Of a stretch of 64,000 nucleotides of DNA, positions 26,208-34,293 are shown piece by piece; the first letter of the stretch is position 1; every line of letters begins with the position of its first letter. Source of the stretch: Caproicibacterium argilliputei. Lineage in GTDB: Bacteria; Bacillota; Clostridia; Oscillospirales; Acutalibacteraceae. Both the position numbers and the translations under genes were made by a program. Location of the stretch: contig NZ_CP135996.1 of assembly GCF_029211325.2 (NCBI RefSeq), forward strand, positions 496,001 to 560,000, written 5' to 3'. The notes beneath the pieces were generated by a model. The model had not been told where the DNA came from. It saw only the letters and a program-made list of their open reading frames with translations, and ran no database searches.

Positions 26208-27365
26208 ATGTATAAAATTCAATATTTAAATAAGATTTCCGCAGCGGGCACCAAGCGCTTCGGGGATAATTACGAAACCGGCGAAGCCGTGCAGAATCCG
26301 GACGCAATCATGGTTCGTTCCGCTTCCATGCACGACATGGAGCTGCCAGAGCAGCTGCTGGCGATTGCACGCGCGGGCGCAGGTGTCAACAACATTCCAC
26401 TGGACAAATGCAGCGAGCAGGGCATTGTGGTGTTCAACACCCCCGGCGCAAACGCAAATGCTGTCAAAGAACTGGTGCTGTGCGCGCTGCTGATGACCTC
26501 TCGCAAAATTGTTTCCGGTGTTTCCTGGTGCAGAGCCTTAACTGGCGAGGATATTCCCAAACAGATTGAAAAAGGGAAAAGTCAGTTTGTCGGACCGGAA
26601 ATCGCAGGCAAAAAGCTGGGTGTCATTGGTCTGGGTGCTATCGGCATTTTGGTGGCAAACGCCGCGCACAGCCTCGGCATGGAGGTTTACGGCTACGACC
26701 CGTTCCTTTCGGTAGATGCTGCGTGGGGGCTGTCCCGTTCCATTCGGCACGCGCGCTCGCTTGACGAAATTTGGTCTGCCTGTGACTATGTGACCATTCA
26801 TGTGCCGCAGACGCCGGACACCAAGGGAATGATTGGCAAGGATTCTCTTGCTAAAATGAAGGACGGTGTGCGCGTGCTGAACTTTGCCCGCGGCGGCTTG
26901 GTGGATGCCGAGGCTATGGTGGCGGCACTGCACAGCGGCAAGGTGGCGGCTTACGCAACCGACTTCCCCACAGCAGAGATGATTGGCATGGAGAATGTGC
27001 TGCCTGTGCCGCATCTGGGTGCGTCTACGCCGGAAAGCGAAGACAACTGCGCCCGCATGGCGGCTGAAGAACTGAAGGATTATCTGGAAAACGGCAATAT
27101 TCACAACAGTGTGAACATGCCGGCGGTTTCCATGCCGCGCGAAAGCAGCGAGCGCATCTGTATTCTGCACCGCAACGTGCCGAACACCATCAGCAAGTTT
27201 TCCGGCAAGGTGGCGAGTCTGGGTATCAACATTGAGAATATGCAGTCGAAGTCGCGCAAAAACTACGCCTACACCATTCTGGATGTCACCGGTGTGGTAA
27301 CGCCGCAGGCAGTGGAGGAACTTTCTGCTTTGGAGGAAGTCATCCGCGCACGTGTGATTCGCTGA
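26208..27365 (+). CDS. serA: D-3-phosphoglycerate dehydrogenase
   Basis: NAD-dependent first enzyme of serine synthesis. It has 385 residues. The catalytic domain's nucleotide loop is VIGLGAIG, then the conserved NFARGGLVD and PHLGASTPESEDNCA. A C-terminal ACT domain (about 315-385; VPNTISKFSGKVASLGINIENM) is the usual site of serine feedback. It lacks the long intervening domain of mycobacterial-type enzymes. The ATG 26208 has only a modest AGGGG ribosome site, as often in a second gene of an operon. Confidence 0.95.
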   Translation: MYKIQYLNKISAAGTKRFGDNYETGEAVQNPDAIMVRSASMHDMELPEQLLAIARAGAGVNNIPLDKCSEQGIVVFNTPGANANAVKELVLCALLMTSRKIVSGVSWCRALTGEDIPKQIEKGKSQFVGPEIAGKKLGVIGLGAIGILVANAAHSLGMEVYGYDPFLSVDAAWGLSRSIRHARSLDEIWSACDYVTIHVPQTPDTKGMIGKDSLAKMKDGVRVLNFARGGLVDAEAMVAALHSGKVAAYATDFPTAEMIGMENVLPVPHLGASTPESEDNCARMAAEELKDYLENGNIHNSVNMPAVSMPRESSERICILHRNVPNTISKFSGKVASLGINIENMQSKSRKNYAYTILDVTGVVTPQAVEELSALEEVIRARVIR

Positions 27366-27388
27366 GTTTTCAACAGAAAAGCAAGTTG

Positions 27389-27426
27389 GAGCCGGTACAC
27401 AGCAGCACTGTGTGCCGGCTCTTTTT
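27389..27426 (+). terminator. Terminator of serC-serA
   Basis: GAGCCGG-ACACAG pairs with CTGTGTGCCGGCTC; five T follow. Confidence 0.9.
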
Positions 27427-27443
27427 GCTGCCGACGCTGCCCC

Positions 27444-27472
27444 TGTCTTTTTACTATAAAATATTGTATAAT
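27444..27472 (+). promoter_or_regulatory. Promoter of the pyrimidine operon
   Basis: Perfect TATAAT (27467-27472) with a poor -35 (TGTCTT) 17 bp upstream. The leader is only about 25 bases, too short for the PyrR attenuator seen in many Firmicutes. Confidence 0.55.
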
Positions 27473-27501
27473 ACAATGGAGAATGACAAGGAGGGCATCG
27501 C

Positions 27502-28770
27502 ATGAAAATCTTGCTGAAGAATGCCAAGCTGGCAGACCCGGAGCGCAGCTCCCCCCAAACCGGAGATTTGCTGCTGGAGGACGGGCGCATTGTTGGCGCG
27601 GGCGGGCACATCACTGTGGAGGATGCAGAAACGGTGGATTGCACCGGCCTGACAGTGGCGCCGGGTCTGGTGGATATGCATGTGCATCTGCGAGACCCGG
27701 GCTTCACTGAAAAGGAAGATATACAGACCGGTTGCCGCGCTGCCGCCGCAGGCGGTGTGACCACCCTGCTGTGTATGCCAAATACACGCCCGCCGGTGGA
27801 CGAGCCGGACACGGTGACTTATATTCTGGAAAAGGCACAGCAGGCGGATGTGCGTGTCTGCGTGGCCGGTGCGCTGACCATGGGGCTGCGGGGTGAAAAG
27901 CGCACGAATCAGCAGATGCTGCGCGATGCGGGAGTGACCGCACTTTCGGATGATGGCCGTCCGGTTGAAAACAGCCGCCTGCTTGCGCAGGCCATGCAGC
28001 AGGCAGCGGTACTGGAGCTGCCGGTGCTGTGCCACTGCGAGGTGCCAGAGCTGACCGACGGAGGCAAAATGAATGAGGGGGCGGTCAGCCGCGAACTGGG
28101 CGTGCCCGGCGTACCGCGTGCTTCGGAGGAGTGCGGTACCATGCAGGTGCTGACGCTTGCGGAAGCGCTCGGACTGCCGGTGCACGTTTGTCATGTGAGT
28201 ACCAAGGGCAGTGTCGCCATGATTCGCAGCGCCAAAAAGCGTGGAGTGCAGGTGACCTGCGAAACGGCGCCGCATTACTTTGCCCTGACCGAGGAAGCCC
28301 TGCGGCAAAAAGATGCCGACCTGCGCATGAGCCCGCCCCTGCGCACGGAGGAAGACCGTCGTGCCGTGATTACAGGTTTGTGCGACGGAACCATTGATGC
28401 CATTGCCACCGACCACGCGCCGCACACACCGGCGGAAAAGGCGGATTTTCTGACGGCACCGAACGGGGCTGTCGGCATGGAAACCAGTTTGGCGGCAGGT
28501 ATTACCTATCTGGTTGAGCCGGGCTTTTTAACGCTGGCACAGCTTTTATACAAAATGAGTGCTGCACCCGCGAAAATTCTGCGCCTGCCGTACGGGGGAT
28601 TAACACCGGGGGCGGCGGCGGATTTGGTGCTGTTTGACGCGAACGAGTCGTGGACAGTAAACCCCGAAGCCCTGCACGGCAAAAGCAAAAATGCCGTCTT
28701 TAAGGGGCTGACCCTGCAGGGTAGGGTGAAGCGGACTTACTGCGGCGGCAGATTGGTATACCAAGCGTAA
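27502..28770 (+). CDS. pyrC: Dihydroorotase
   Basis: A zinc amidohydrolase closing carbamoyl-aspartate to dihydroorotate. The 422 residues match the class I bacterial type. Metal ligands are in DMHVHLRDPG (His60, His62), CHCE and HVCHVST in the middle, and the catalytic Asp in IATDHAPH. ATG 27502 has AAGGAGGG upstream. It opens the cluster pyrC-pyrF-pyrK-pyrD; carbamoyl-phosphate synthase, pyrB and pyrE are not in the window. Confidence 0.95.
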   Translation: MKILLKNAKLADPERSSPQTGDLLLEDGRIVGAGGHITVEDAETVDCTGLTVAPGLVDMHVHLRDPGFTEKEDIQTGCRAAAAGGVTTLLCMPNTRPPVDEPDTVTYILEKAQQADVRVCVAGALTMGLRGEKRTNQQMLRDAGVTALSDDGRPVENSRLLAQAMQQAAVLELPVLCHCEVPELTDGGKMNEGAVSRELGVPGVPRASEECGTMQVLTLAEALGLPVHVCHVSTKGSVAMIRSAKKRGVQVTCETAPHYFALTEEALRQKDADLRMSPPLRTEEDRRAVITGLCDGTIDAIATDHAPHTPAEKADFLTAPNGAVGMETSLAAGITYLVEPGFLTLAQLLYKMSAAPAKILRLPYGGLTPGAAADLVLFDANESWTVNPEALHGKSKNAVFKGLTLQGRVKRTYCGGRLVYQA

Positions 28771-28830
28771 ATGGCTGCTTTTTAATGAACAAATTGTATA
28801 GAATATAAACGATATAACAAGGAGTAAAAT

Positions 28831-29754
28831 ATGGACAGACTGATTGATGCCATCCGCGCAAAGAAAAATCCCACAGTTGCCGGTTTAGACCCGAAGCTTG
28901 CCTATATTCCGGCGTTCATCCGGCGTGCGGCATACGCGCAGTACGGCAAAACTTTGGAGGGCGCGGCGGCTGCCGTCCTTCAGTTTAACAAGGGACTGCT
29001 TGACGCGCTTGCACCGATTGTGCCGGCGGTCAAGCCGCAGTGTGCCTACTATGAGCAGTTTGGCTGGCAGGGGATGCGCGCACTGGAAGCGACGGTTCGA
29101 TATGCACAGGAAAAGGGTCTGTATGTGATTCTGGACGGCAAGCGAAACGACATTGGTACCACGATGGAAGCGTACGCCAAGGCGCTTCTCGGCACCGTGG
29201 AGGTGGACGGGACGGAGCTGTCGGCTTTTGATGGCGATGCGCTGACCGTGAATCCCTATCTGGGTACAGACGGTGTTGCGCCGCTGCTGCCCCTGTGCGC
29301 GCAGCGGGATAAGTCTGTCTTTATTCTGGTAAAAACCAGCAATCCCTCATCGGGAGAACTGCAGGACCGCCTGCTGGAAGACCGCCGCACTTTGTATGCG
29401 ACAGTAGGCTCGTTGTGTGAAGACTGGGGGACGCAGACGCGCGGGCGGTACGGCTACAGCCGCGTCGGTGCAGTGGCCGGCGCGACCTATCCGGCGCAGC
29501 TCGGCGAATTGCGCCGGGCACTGCCGCACACGTTTTTCTTAGTGCCCGGCTACGGGGCGCAGGGCGGCGGCGCAAAGGATGTCGCGCCCGCGTTTGACGC
29601 ACACGGCAGGGGCGCGGTCATCAACGCTTCCCGCAGTATTCTGACCGCGTGGCAGAAGACCGGCGCAGACGAGCAGGATTACGCCAAGGCAGCGGCGGCG
29701 GAGGCGGTGCGGATGCGCGACGAGATTGTTGCGGAAGTCGGAGGGTTCGAATGA
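28831..29754 (+). CDS. pyrF: Orotidine-5'-phosphate decarboxylase, type 2
   Basis: Decarboxylates OMP to UMP. The 307 residues and the pattern VAGLDPKLAYIP, LDGKRNDIG (Lys104) and LVPGYGAQGGGAKDVAP identify the longer 'type 2' family rather than the 230-residue type 1. ATG 28831 follows AAGGAG. The 60-bp gap from pyrC includes AT-rich sequence that might hold a secondary promoter. It overlaps pyrK by four bases (ATGA), so translation is coupled. Confidence 0.95.
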   Translation: MDRLIDAIRAKKNPTVAGLDPKLAYIPAFIRRAAYAQYGKTLEGAAAAVLQFNKGLLDALAPIVPAVKPQCAYYEQFGWQGMRALEATVRYAQEKGLYVILDGKRNDIGTTMEAYAKALLGTVEVDGTELSAFDGDALTVNPYLGTDGVAPLLPLCAQRDKSVFILVKTSNPSSGELQDRLLEDRRTLYATVGSLCEDWGTQTRGRYGYSRVGAVAGATYPAQLGELRRALPHTFFLVPGYGAQGGGAKDVAPAFDAHGRGAVINASRSILTAWQKTGADEQDYAKAAAAEAVRMRDEIVAEVGGFE

Positions 29755-30506
29755 AATACGATACAGAACAGTGTTCCATTGTGGAAAAGCGAAAACTGAC
29801 GGCGGATATTTTTGACGTGACGGTTTTGGCGCCAAAGCTTGCGCCGCTTGCGAAGCCGGGGCAGTTTGCGCAGATTCTGGTGCCGGGGAAAACGCTGCGC
29901 CGGCCGATTTCCCTGTGCGAAATCGGGCAGGACACCCTGCGGTTTGTGTTTCAGGTGCGCGGCGAGGGAACGGCGCAGTTGGCGCGCCTGCAGGTTGACG
30001 ATACGCTGAATCTGCTGGCGCCGCTGGGAAGCGGCTTTCCACACGGCGAGGAAAAGCAGCACGCGGTTTTTGTCGGCGGGGGCATCGGCGTGCCGCCGCT
30101 GCTGGGGGCGGCGGCAGCTTTTCCGGGCAGAAAGGCCGCGGTACTGGGCTTTCGCAGCAAGGATGCGGTTATCTTAATGAAGGACTTTATCCATGCGGGT
30201 TGCGAGGCATTTTTAACCACCGAGGACGGCAGCTTCGGCGTGCGAGGCTTTGTGACGGATGTGCTGCAGAAATTGGAATTTGACGTTTGCTACGCCTGCG
30301 GACCGCTGCCAATGCTGCGTGCCGTGGCGGCGCTGTGTGCCAAGCGCGGCGTGCCGTGTTATCTTTCTATGGAGCAGCGCATGGCGTGCGGCATCGGTGC
30401 GTGTCTGGGCTGTGCGGTGGAACTGCGCCGACCGGACGGCAGTCGGTATTACGGTCATGTGTGCAAAGACGGGCCGGTCTTTTCAGCAGACCGGCTTGTG
30501 CTGTAA
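29751..30506 (+). CDS. pyrK: Dihydroorotate dehydrogenase electron-transfer subunit
   Basis: FAD and [2Fe-2S] subunit passing electrons from the PyrD FMN to NAD. It has 251 residues. The FAD-binding RRPISLCEI comes first, the NAD-domain start GGGIGVPPLLG is central, and the iron-sulfur cysteines sit in ACGIGACLGC (Cys213, 218, 221) with a fourth in HVCKDG (Cys238). It partners the pyrD product encoded 12 bases downstream, together a class IB enzyme. Confidence 0.95.
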   Translation: MKYDTEQCSIVEKRKLTADIFDVTVLAPKLAPLAKPGQFAQILVPGKTLRRPISLCEIGQDTLRFVFQVRGEGTAQLARLQVDDTLNLLAPLGSGFPHGEEKQHAVFVGGGIGVPPLLGAAAAFPGRKAAVLGFRSKDAVILMKDFIHAGCEAFLTTEDGSFGVRGFVTDVLQKLEFDVCYACGPLPMLRAVAALCAKRGVPCYLSMEQRMACGIGACLGCAVELRRPDGSRYYGHVCKDGPVFSADRLVL

Positions 30507-30518
30507 AGGAGGGCAGGT

Positions 30519-31430
30519 ATGGCAGATTTAAGTGGAAACATCGCCGGTGTGCCGTTTGCAAACCCGCTCATCGGCGCCAGCGGCACCGTGGGGTTCGGGC
30601 ATGAGTATGCGGAGTTTTACCCGCTTTCCACACTGGGGGGCATTTCGTGCAAGGGCATTACGCTGGAAGAGCGCCCCGGCAACCCGCCGCCGCGCATTGC
30701 AGAAACGCCCGCGGGCATGCTCAATGCGGTCGGTCTGCAGAATCCGGGCGTGGAGCATTTTATAAAGGAAGACCTGCCGTGGCTCAAGCGGCAGGGCACG
30801 GTGGTGATTGCCAATATCGCCGGCAGCACACCGGAGGATTACTGCGCCATGGCACAGCGACTTTCCGACACGGATGTGGATATGCTGGAGCTGAACATTT
30901 CCTGTCCGAATGTGAAAGCGGGCGGCGCGCAGTTCGGCGTCACCTGCCAGGGGGTGGAAAGCATCACCGCACAGGTGCGCAGGTTTTGTAAAAAACCGCT
31001 GATGGTGAAGCTAAGCCCAAACGTTGCGGATATTGCGGAAAATGCCGCGGCGGCGGAGGCTGCCGGTGCGGACGCGGTTTCGCTCATCAATACCCTGACG
31101 GGTATGCGCATCGACATCCGCACGCGCCGGCCGGTTCTGCGCAACAACACCGGCGGCTTGAGCGGTCCGGCGGTGTTTCCGGTTGCCGTGCGCATGGTGT
31201 GGCAGGCGGCGCGGCGGGTCAAAATCCCCGTGGTCGGTCTGGGCGGCATTTCCACCTGGCAGGATGCGGTGGAAATGCTGCTGGCAGGTGCGTCGGCGTT
31301 TCAGGTGGGAACGGCGTTTTTCACAGACCCGTATGCGCCGGTGAAGATTTTAAAAGGGCTGGATGCATATTTGGAGCAGAACGGAATTGCAAGCGTAACG
31401 GAATTAACGGGGAAGGTGGAACCATGGTAA
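30519..31430 (+). CDS. pyrD: Dihydroorotate dehydrogenase, class IB catalytic subunit
   Basis: An FMN barrel enzyme oxidising dihydroorotate to orotate with NAD through PyrK. It has 303 residues. Signatures: FANPLIGASGTVGFG near the N-terminus, the catalytic Cys in LELNISCPN (about residue 129), and the phosphate-binding VGLGGIS with AFQVGTAFF. AGGAGG lies just upstream of ATG 30519. The last seven bases overlap the histidine phosphatase gene. Confidence 0.96.
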   Translation: MADLSGNIAGVPFANPLIGASGTVGFGHEYAEFYPLSTLGGISCKGITLEERPGNPPPRIAETPAGMLNAVGLQNPGVEHFIKEDLPWLKRQGTVVIANIAGSTPEDYCAMAQRLSDTDVDMLELNISCPNVKAGGAQFGVTCQGVESITAQVRRFCKKPLMVKLSPNVADIAENAAAAEAAGADAVSLINTLTGMRIDIRTRRPVLRNNTGGLSGPAVFPVAVRMVWQAARRVKIPVVGLGGISTWQDAVEMLLAGASAFQVGTAFFTDPYAPVKILKGLDAYLEQNGIASVTELTGKVEPW

Positions 31431-32095
31431 CTATTTATCTGGTACGACACTGCGCGGCGCAGGGCAATGTGGACGGAACCTATCAGGGACGAATCGACAG
31501 CGACATTACGGAAATCGGGAAAAAGCAGCTGGAACTGGTTGCGGCGCGGCTGCGCAATGTGCCGTTTGCGGCAATTTACAGCAGTCCGTTAAAGCGCGCC
31601 CGCGCAACAGCGGACGCCATCAATCAGTATCACCATGTACCGGTTACGGAAGATGCAAGCCTGATTGAAATTGATGTGGGAGAGATGGAAGGCATGAAGT
31701 GGGAAGACTTGCCTAAGCGCTTTCCCAAAGAAGCGGATGCGTGGAAAAACCACCTGCAGGACTTTGTTGCCCCGCAGGGTGAAAGCATTATGCAGGTAAC
31801 CGAGCGGATGTGGAACGGCGTACAGGCAATCTTCCAAAAGGAAAACGAGCCGGGAACGGACAAAACCGTTTGCATCGCAACACACGGCTGTGCGCTGCGA
31901 TGCTTCCTCTGTCGGGCAAAGGGACTACCGCTGTCACGGATTTCCGAAATCCCATTGAGCGACAACACCGGCATTTCCGAGGTTCGTTTTGCAGATGACG
32001 GCAGCTGTACGGTGGTACGCATGGGTGACGCGGCACACTTAGGTGACGGCCTTTCGGTGCTGGGCAGCTTTGGCTGGGGGAAGCAGAAAGCATGA
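31424..32095 (+). CDS. Histidine phosphatase (phosphoglycerate-mutase-like)
   Basis: A 223-residue cytosolic phosphatase of the histidine phosphatase superfamily. The catalytic RH is in YLVRHCAAQGN (usual RHGET replaced by RHCAA), followed by the substrate arginine region SSPLKRARATA and the second His in CIATHGCALR. ATG 31424 overlaps pyrD and the end overlaps ruvX by four bases. The substrate is unknown; relatives act on phosphosugars, alpha-ribazole phosphate or nucleotides. Tight coupling to pyrD may hint at nucleotide metabolism, which is only inference. Confidence 0.85.
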   Translation: MVTIYLVRHCAAQGNVDGTYQGRIDSDITEIGKKQLELVAARLRNVPFAAIYSSPLKRARATADAINQYHHVPVTEDASLIEIDVGEMEGMKWEDLPKRFPKEADAWKNHLQDFVAPQGESIMQVTERMWNGVQAIFQKENEPGTDKTVCIATHGCALRCFLCRAKGLPLSRISEIPLSDNTGISEVRFADDGSCTVVRMGDAAHLGDGLSVLGSFGWGKQKA

Positions 32096-32517
32096 GAATT
32101 TTGGGGATTGACCTTGGCCACGCGCGCACCGGCTTCGCAGTGAGTGATGAAAGCGGTTTTCTCGCTTCGCCGCTGGAAGTGGTGCCATCCTACAACTGGG
32201 ACAAGCTGCTGCCGACTGCGGCAGAGAAAATCAAGCAGACCGGCGCCCAAAAAGTGGTGGTCGGTTTACCGCGAAATATGGACGGCACAGAGGGCGAAAG
32301 CGCACAGAATGCACGCGCTTTCGGCGAAAAGCTGGAAGCGCTTGCCGGTGTGCCGGTAATTCTGTGGGACGAACGCTGCACGACCATCACCGCGCACGGC
32401 TACCTCAATGAAAGCAACGTGCGCGGCAAGAAGCGCAAGGCGGTGGTAGATGCCGTTGCGGCCACGGTGATTCTGCAGGGCTATCTGGATTCCTTAAAGT
32501 TGGGGAACCATTCGTAA
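32092..32517 (+). CDS. ruvX: Putative Holliday junction resolvase / pre-16S rRNA nuclease
   Basis: 141 residues of the RuvX/YqgF RNase-H-like fold. Catalytic Asp7 is in ILGIDLGHARTG, followed by VVGLPRNMDGTEG, DERCTT and a C-terminal VVDAVAATVILQGYL. Family members process the 5' end of 16S rRNA and resemble junction resolvases. It is translationally coupled to the upstream phosphatase by ATGA overlap. Confidence 0.94.
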   Translation: MRILGIDLGHARTGFAVSDESGFLASPLEVVPSYNWDKLLPTAAEKIKQTGAQKVVVGLPRNMDGTEGESAQNARAFGEKLEALAGVPVILWDERCTTITAHGYLNESNVRGKKRKAVVDAVAATVILQGYLDSLKLGNHS

Positions 32518-32565
32518 TAACGGACAAAACGCCCGCCCCGCGCGGGCAGAACTGGAGAAACAGCT

Positions 32566-33228
32566 ATGACAGCATCAAAGCCATGGAACTGGAACCTTGT
32601 CGGGGAAAAAGACCGCACATACTGGCAAACGCCCAGTGCAGAATCCTATTATCTGCTGCACCGCTGGCAGCAGCAGGGCAGGCGCACCCTTTTAGACCTC
32701 GGCTGCGGGCTGGGGCGGCACAGCATTCTGTTTGCGAAAGGCGGCTTCGAGGTTTCTGCGTTTGACCTGAGCGAAACGGCGGTGGCGGAAACGGAACAGT
32801 GGGCGCAGCGCGAGCACCTGTCGCTATCCTGCAAAAGCGGCGATATGCTGGCGCTGCCCTACGCGCCGGAAAGTTTTTCCTGCATTTTCTGCCGCAACGT
32901 GATTTCCCATTCGGACACAGCCGGCGTGCGCAAGGTTTTTCGCGAGGCATTCAGAGTCCTGCAGCCAGGCGGCGAGTTTTACTTTACCCTGTGCTCCAAA
33001 AACTCGTGGGGATTCGGGCAGGACTGGCCGGTGGTGGACGCCAACACGAAAATCCGTGTGGAAGACGGCCCGGAAAACGGTATCCCGCACTTCTTTGCGG
33101 ATTATGACACGATTAGGGAACTTTGCGCCGCATTTCAGATTCTGACTGTGCAGCAAATTGAGGATATTCTGACGGATGGCGTACCGGGCGGCTGGCATTA
33201 TCATGTGCTGGTAAAAAAACCGGACTGA
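32566..33228 (+). CDS. Class I SAM-dependent methyltransferase
   Basis: 220 residues. The SAM-binding motif I is LLDLGCGLGRH (42-52), motif II is FDLSE, and motif III follows LQPGGEFYFTL. The opening WNLVGEKDRTYWQTPSAESYY is typical of a small clostridial methyltransferase family of unknown substrate. GGAG sits before ATG 32566. The small GC-rich hairpin at 32530-32547 has no T-run, so it may be read through from ruvX. Confidence 0.85.
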   Translation: MTASKPWNWNLVGEKDRTYWQTPSAESYYLLHRWQQQGRRTLLDLGCGLGRHSILFAKGGFEVSAFDLSETAVAETEQWAQREHLSLSCKSGDMLALPYAPESFSCIFCRNVISHSDTAGVRKVFREAFRVLQPGGEFYFTLCSKNSWGFGQDWPVVDANTKIRVEDGPENGIPHFFADYDTIRELCAAFQILTVQQIEDILTDGVPGGWHYHVLVKKPD

Positions 33229-33301
33229 GCCGACAGCTTTTGCTTGCGCCGGGCAGGCCCGATGTGGTAATCTGTTCTGTAAAACGGTTTGAGGTGATGA
33301 T

Positions 33302-34153
33302 ATGGTTCCAATACAAAAAAGGGTGGCGGCCATCCATGATTTGTCCGGATTCGGCAAGTGCTCCCTGAGTGTCATCCTGCCGGTGCTCAGCAGCATGGGG
33401 CATGAGGTGTGCTGTGTGCCCACGGCGGTGCTTTCCTCTCACACCGGCGGACTGTCGGATGTGACCGTGCGGGATTTAACACCGGAAATGCCCGGCTTTC
33501 TGCGCCAATGGAGCGCGCTGCAGATTCCGTTTGACGGCATTTACACCGGCTTTTTGGGCAGCGCGGAGCAGCTGCGGGTGGTGCATGATTTCATAAAGAC
33601 GTTCCGCCGGGAGGATACACTGGTTATGGTAGATCCCGCCATGGCGGATAACGGCAGCCTGTACCGTACATACACACCGGAAATGGCGGCAGGCACCAAG
33701 CAGCTGTGCCGAGAGGCGGATCTGATTGTGCCGAATATGACGGAGGCGTGCCTGCTGCTGGGCGAGCCGTACCGTGAGGGGCCGTACACGCGTGCCTGGG
33801 TGGAGGACGCCCTGCACCGCTTGACGGAACTTGGCCCGCGCACCGCCGTGATGACGGGTGTGTGGTTTTCGCCGGAGCTGCTGGGTGCGGCGGGGTACGA
33901 CCGTATGACCGGCGAGCTAAGCTATGCGCTTTCTGCCCGCGTGCAGGGCGGCTACCATGGCACCGGTGATTTGTTTGCAGCAGTGCTGCTGGGGGCACTG
34001 CTGCGCCGCGTCAAGCTGCGCGATGCGCTGCAGCTGGCGGTGGATTTTACGGCCGGCGCCATTCGCCGCACACGGGAAGCGCGCGGCGACCCGCGCTGGG
34101 GTGTGTGCTTTGAGCCGGAACTGCCGCGGCTGATTCATGAGCTGGGCCTGTAA
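33302..34153 (+). CDS. Pyridoxal/pyridoxamine kinase
   Basis: Ribokinase-superfamily kinase of 283 residues, PdxK/PdxY type, phosphorylating B6 vitamers. It has IHDLSGFGKCSLS near residue 12, the PTAVLSSHTGG segment, DPAMADNGSLY, LIVPNMTEACLLLG, and the anion hole GGYHGTGDLFAAVLLGALL with catalytic Asp. Clostridial members sometimes act on HMP instead, so thiamine salvage is an alternative; the thiamine transporter at 37-40 kb makes that worth noting. GAGG lies just upstream of ATG 33302. Confidence 0.87.
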   Translation: MVPIQKRVAAIHDLSGFGKCSLSVILPVLSSMGHEVCCVPTAVLSSHTGGLSDVTVRDLTPEMPGFLRQWSALQIPFDGIYTGFLGSAEQLRVVHDFIKTFRREDTLVMVDPAMADNGSLYRTYTPEMAAGTKQLCREADLIVPNMTEACLLLGEPYREGPYTRAWVEDALHRLTELGPRTAVMTGVWFSPELLGAAGYDRMTGELSYALSARVQGGYHGTGDLFAAVLLGALLRRVKLRDALQLAVDFTAGAIRRTREARGDPRWGVCFEPELPRLIHELGL

Positions 34154-34158
34154 GCATC

Positions 34159-34187
34159 TTTACAAATACAGGCAAAAAGGATATACT
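34159..34187 (+). promoter_or_regulatory. Promoter of the FHA-SEDS/PBP operon
   Basis: TTTACA, 17-bp spacer, TATACT, beginning only six bases after the kinase stop codon. Confidence 0.75.
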
Positions 34188-34199
34188 AATAAAAGTAAG

Positions 34200-34234
34200 C
34201 AAAGAATCAAGGAGCCGTGCTTCTTGATTCTTTG
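34200..34234 (+). promoter_or_regulatory. Leader hairpin of the FHA-SEDS/PBP operon
   Basis: A perfect 12-bp stem, CAAAGAATCAAG/CTTGATTCTTTG with an 11-base loop, begins about 6 bases after the predicted transcript start. A broken T-rich tail follows. It may be an attenuator or a 5' stabiliser of the mRNA. Confidence 0.55.
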
Positions 34235-34293
34235 TTATTTGCAGAGCAGTTCGGCTGCTTTGCGCAATTGCGGAAATCATAGGAGGTGGGCAC

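Noticed and set aside
32530..32547. GCCCGC/GCGGGC hairpin after ruvX as a terminator
   Set aside because: No T-run follows; probably a local GC-rich inverted repeat.
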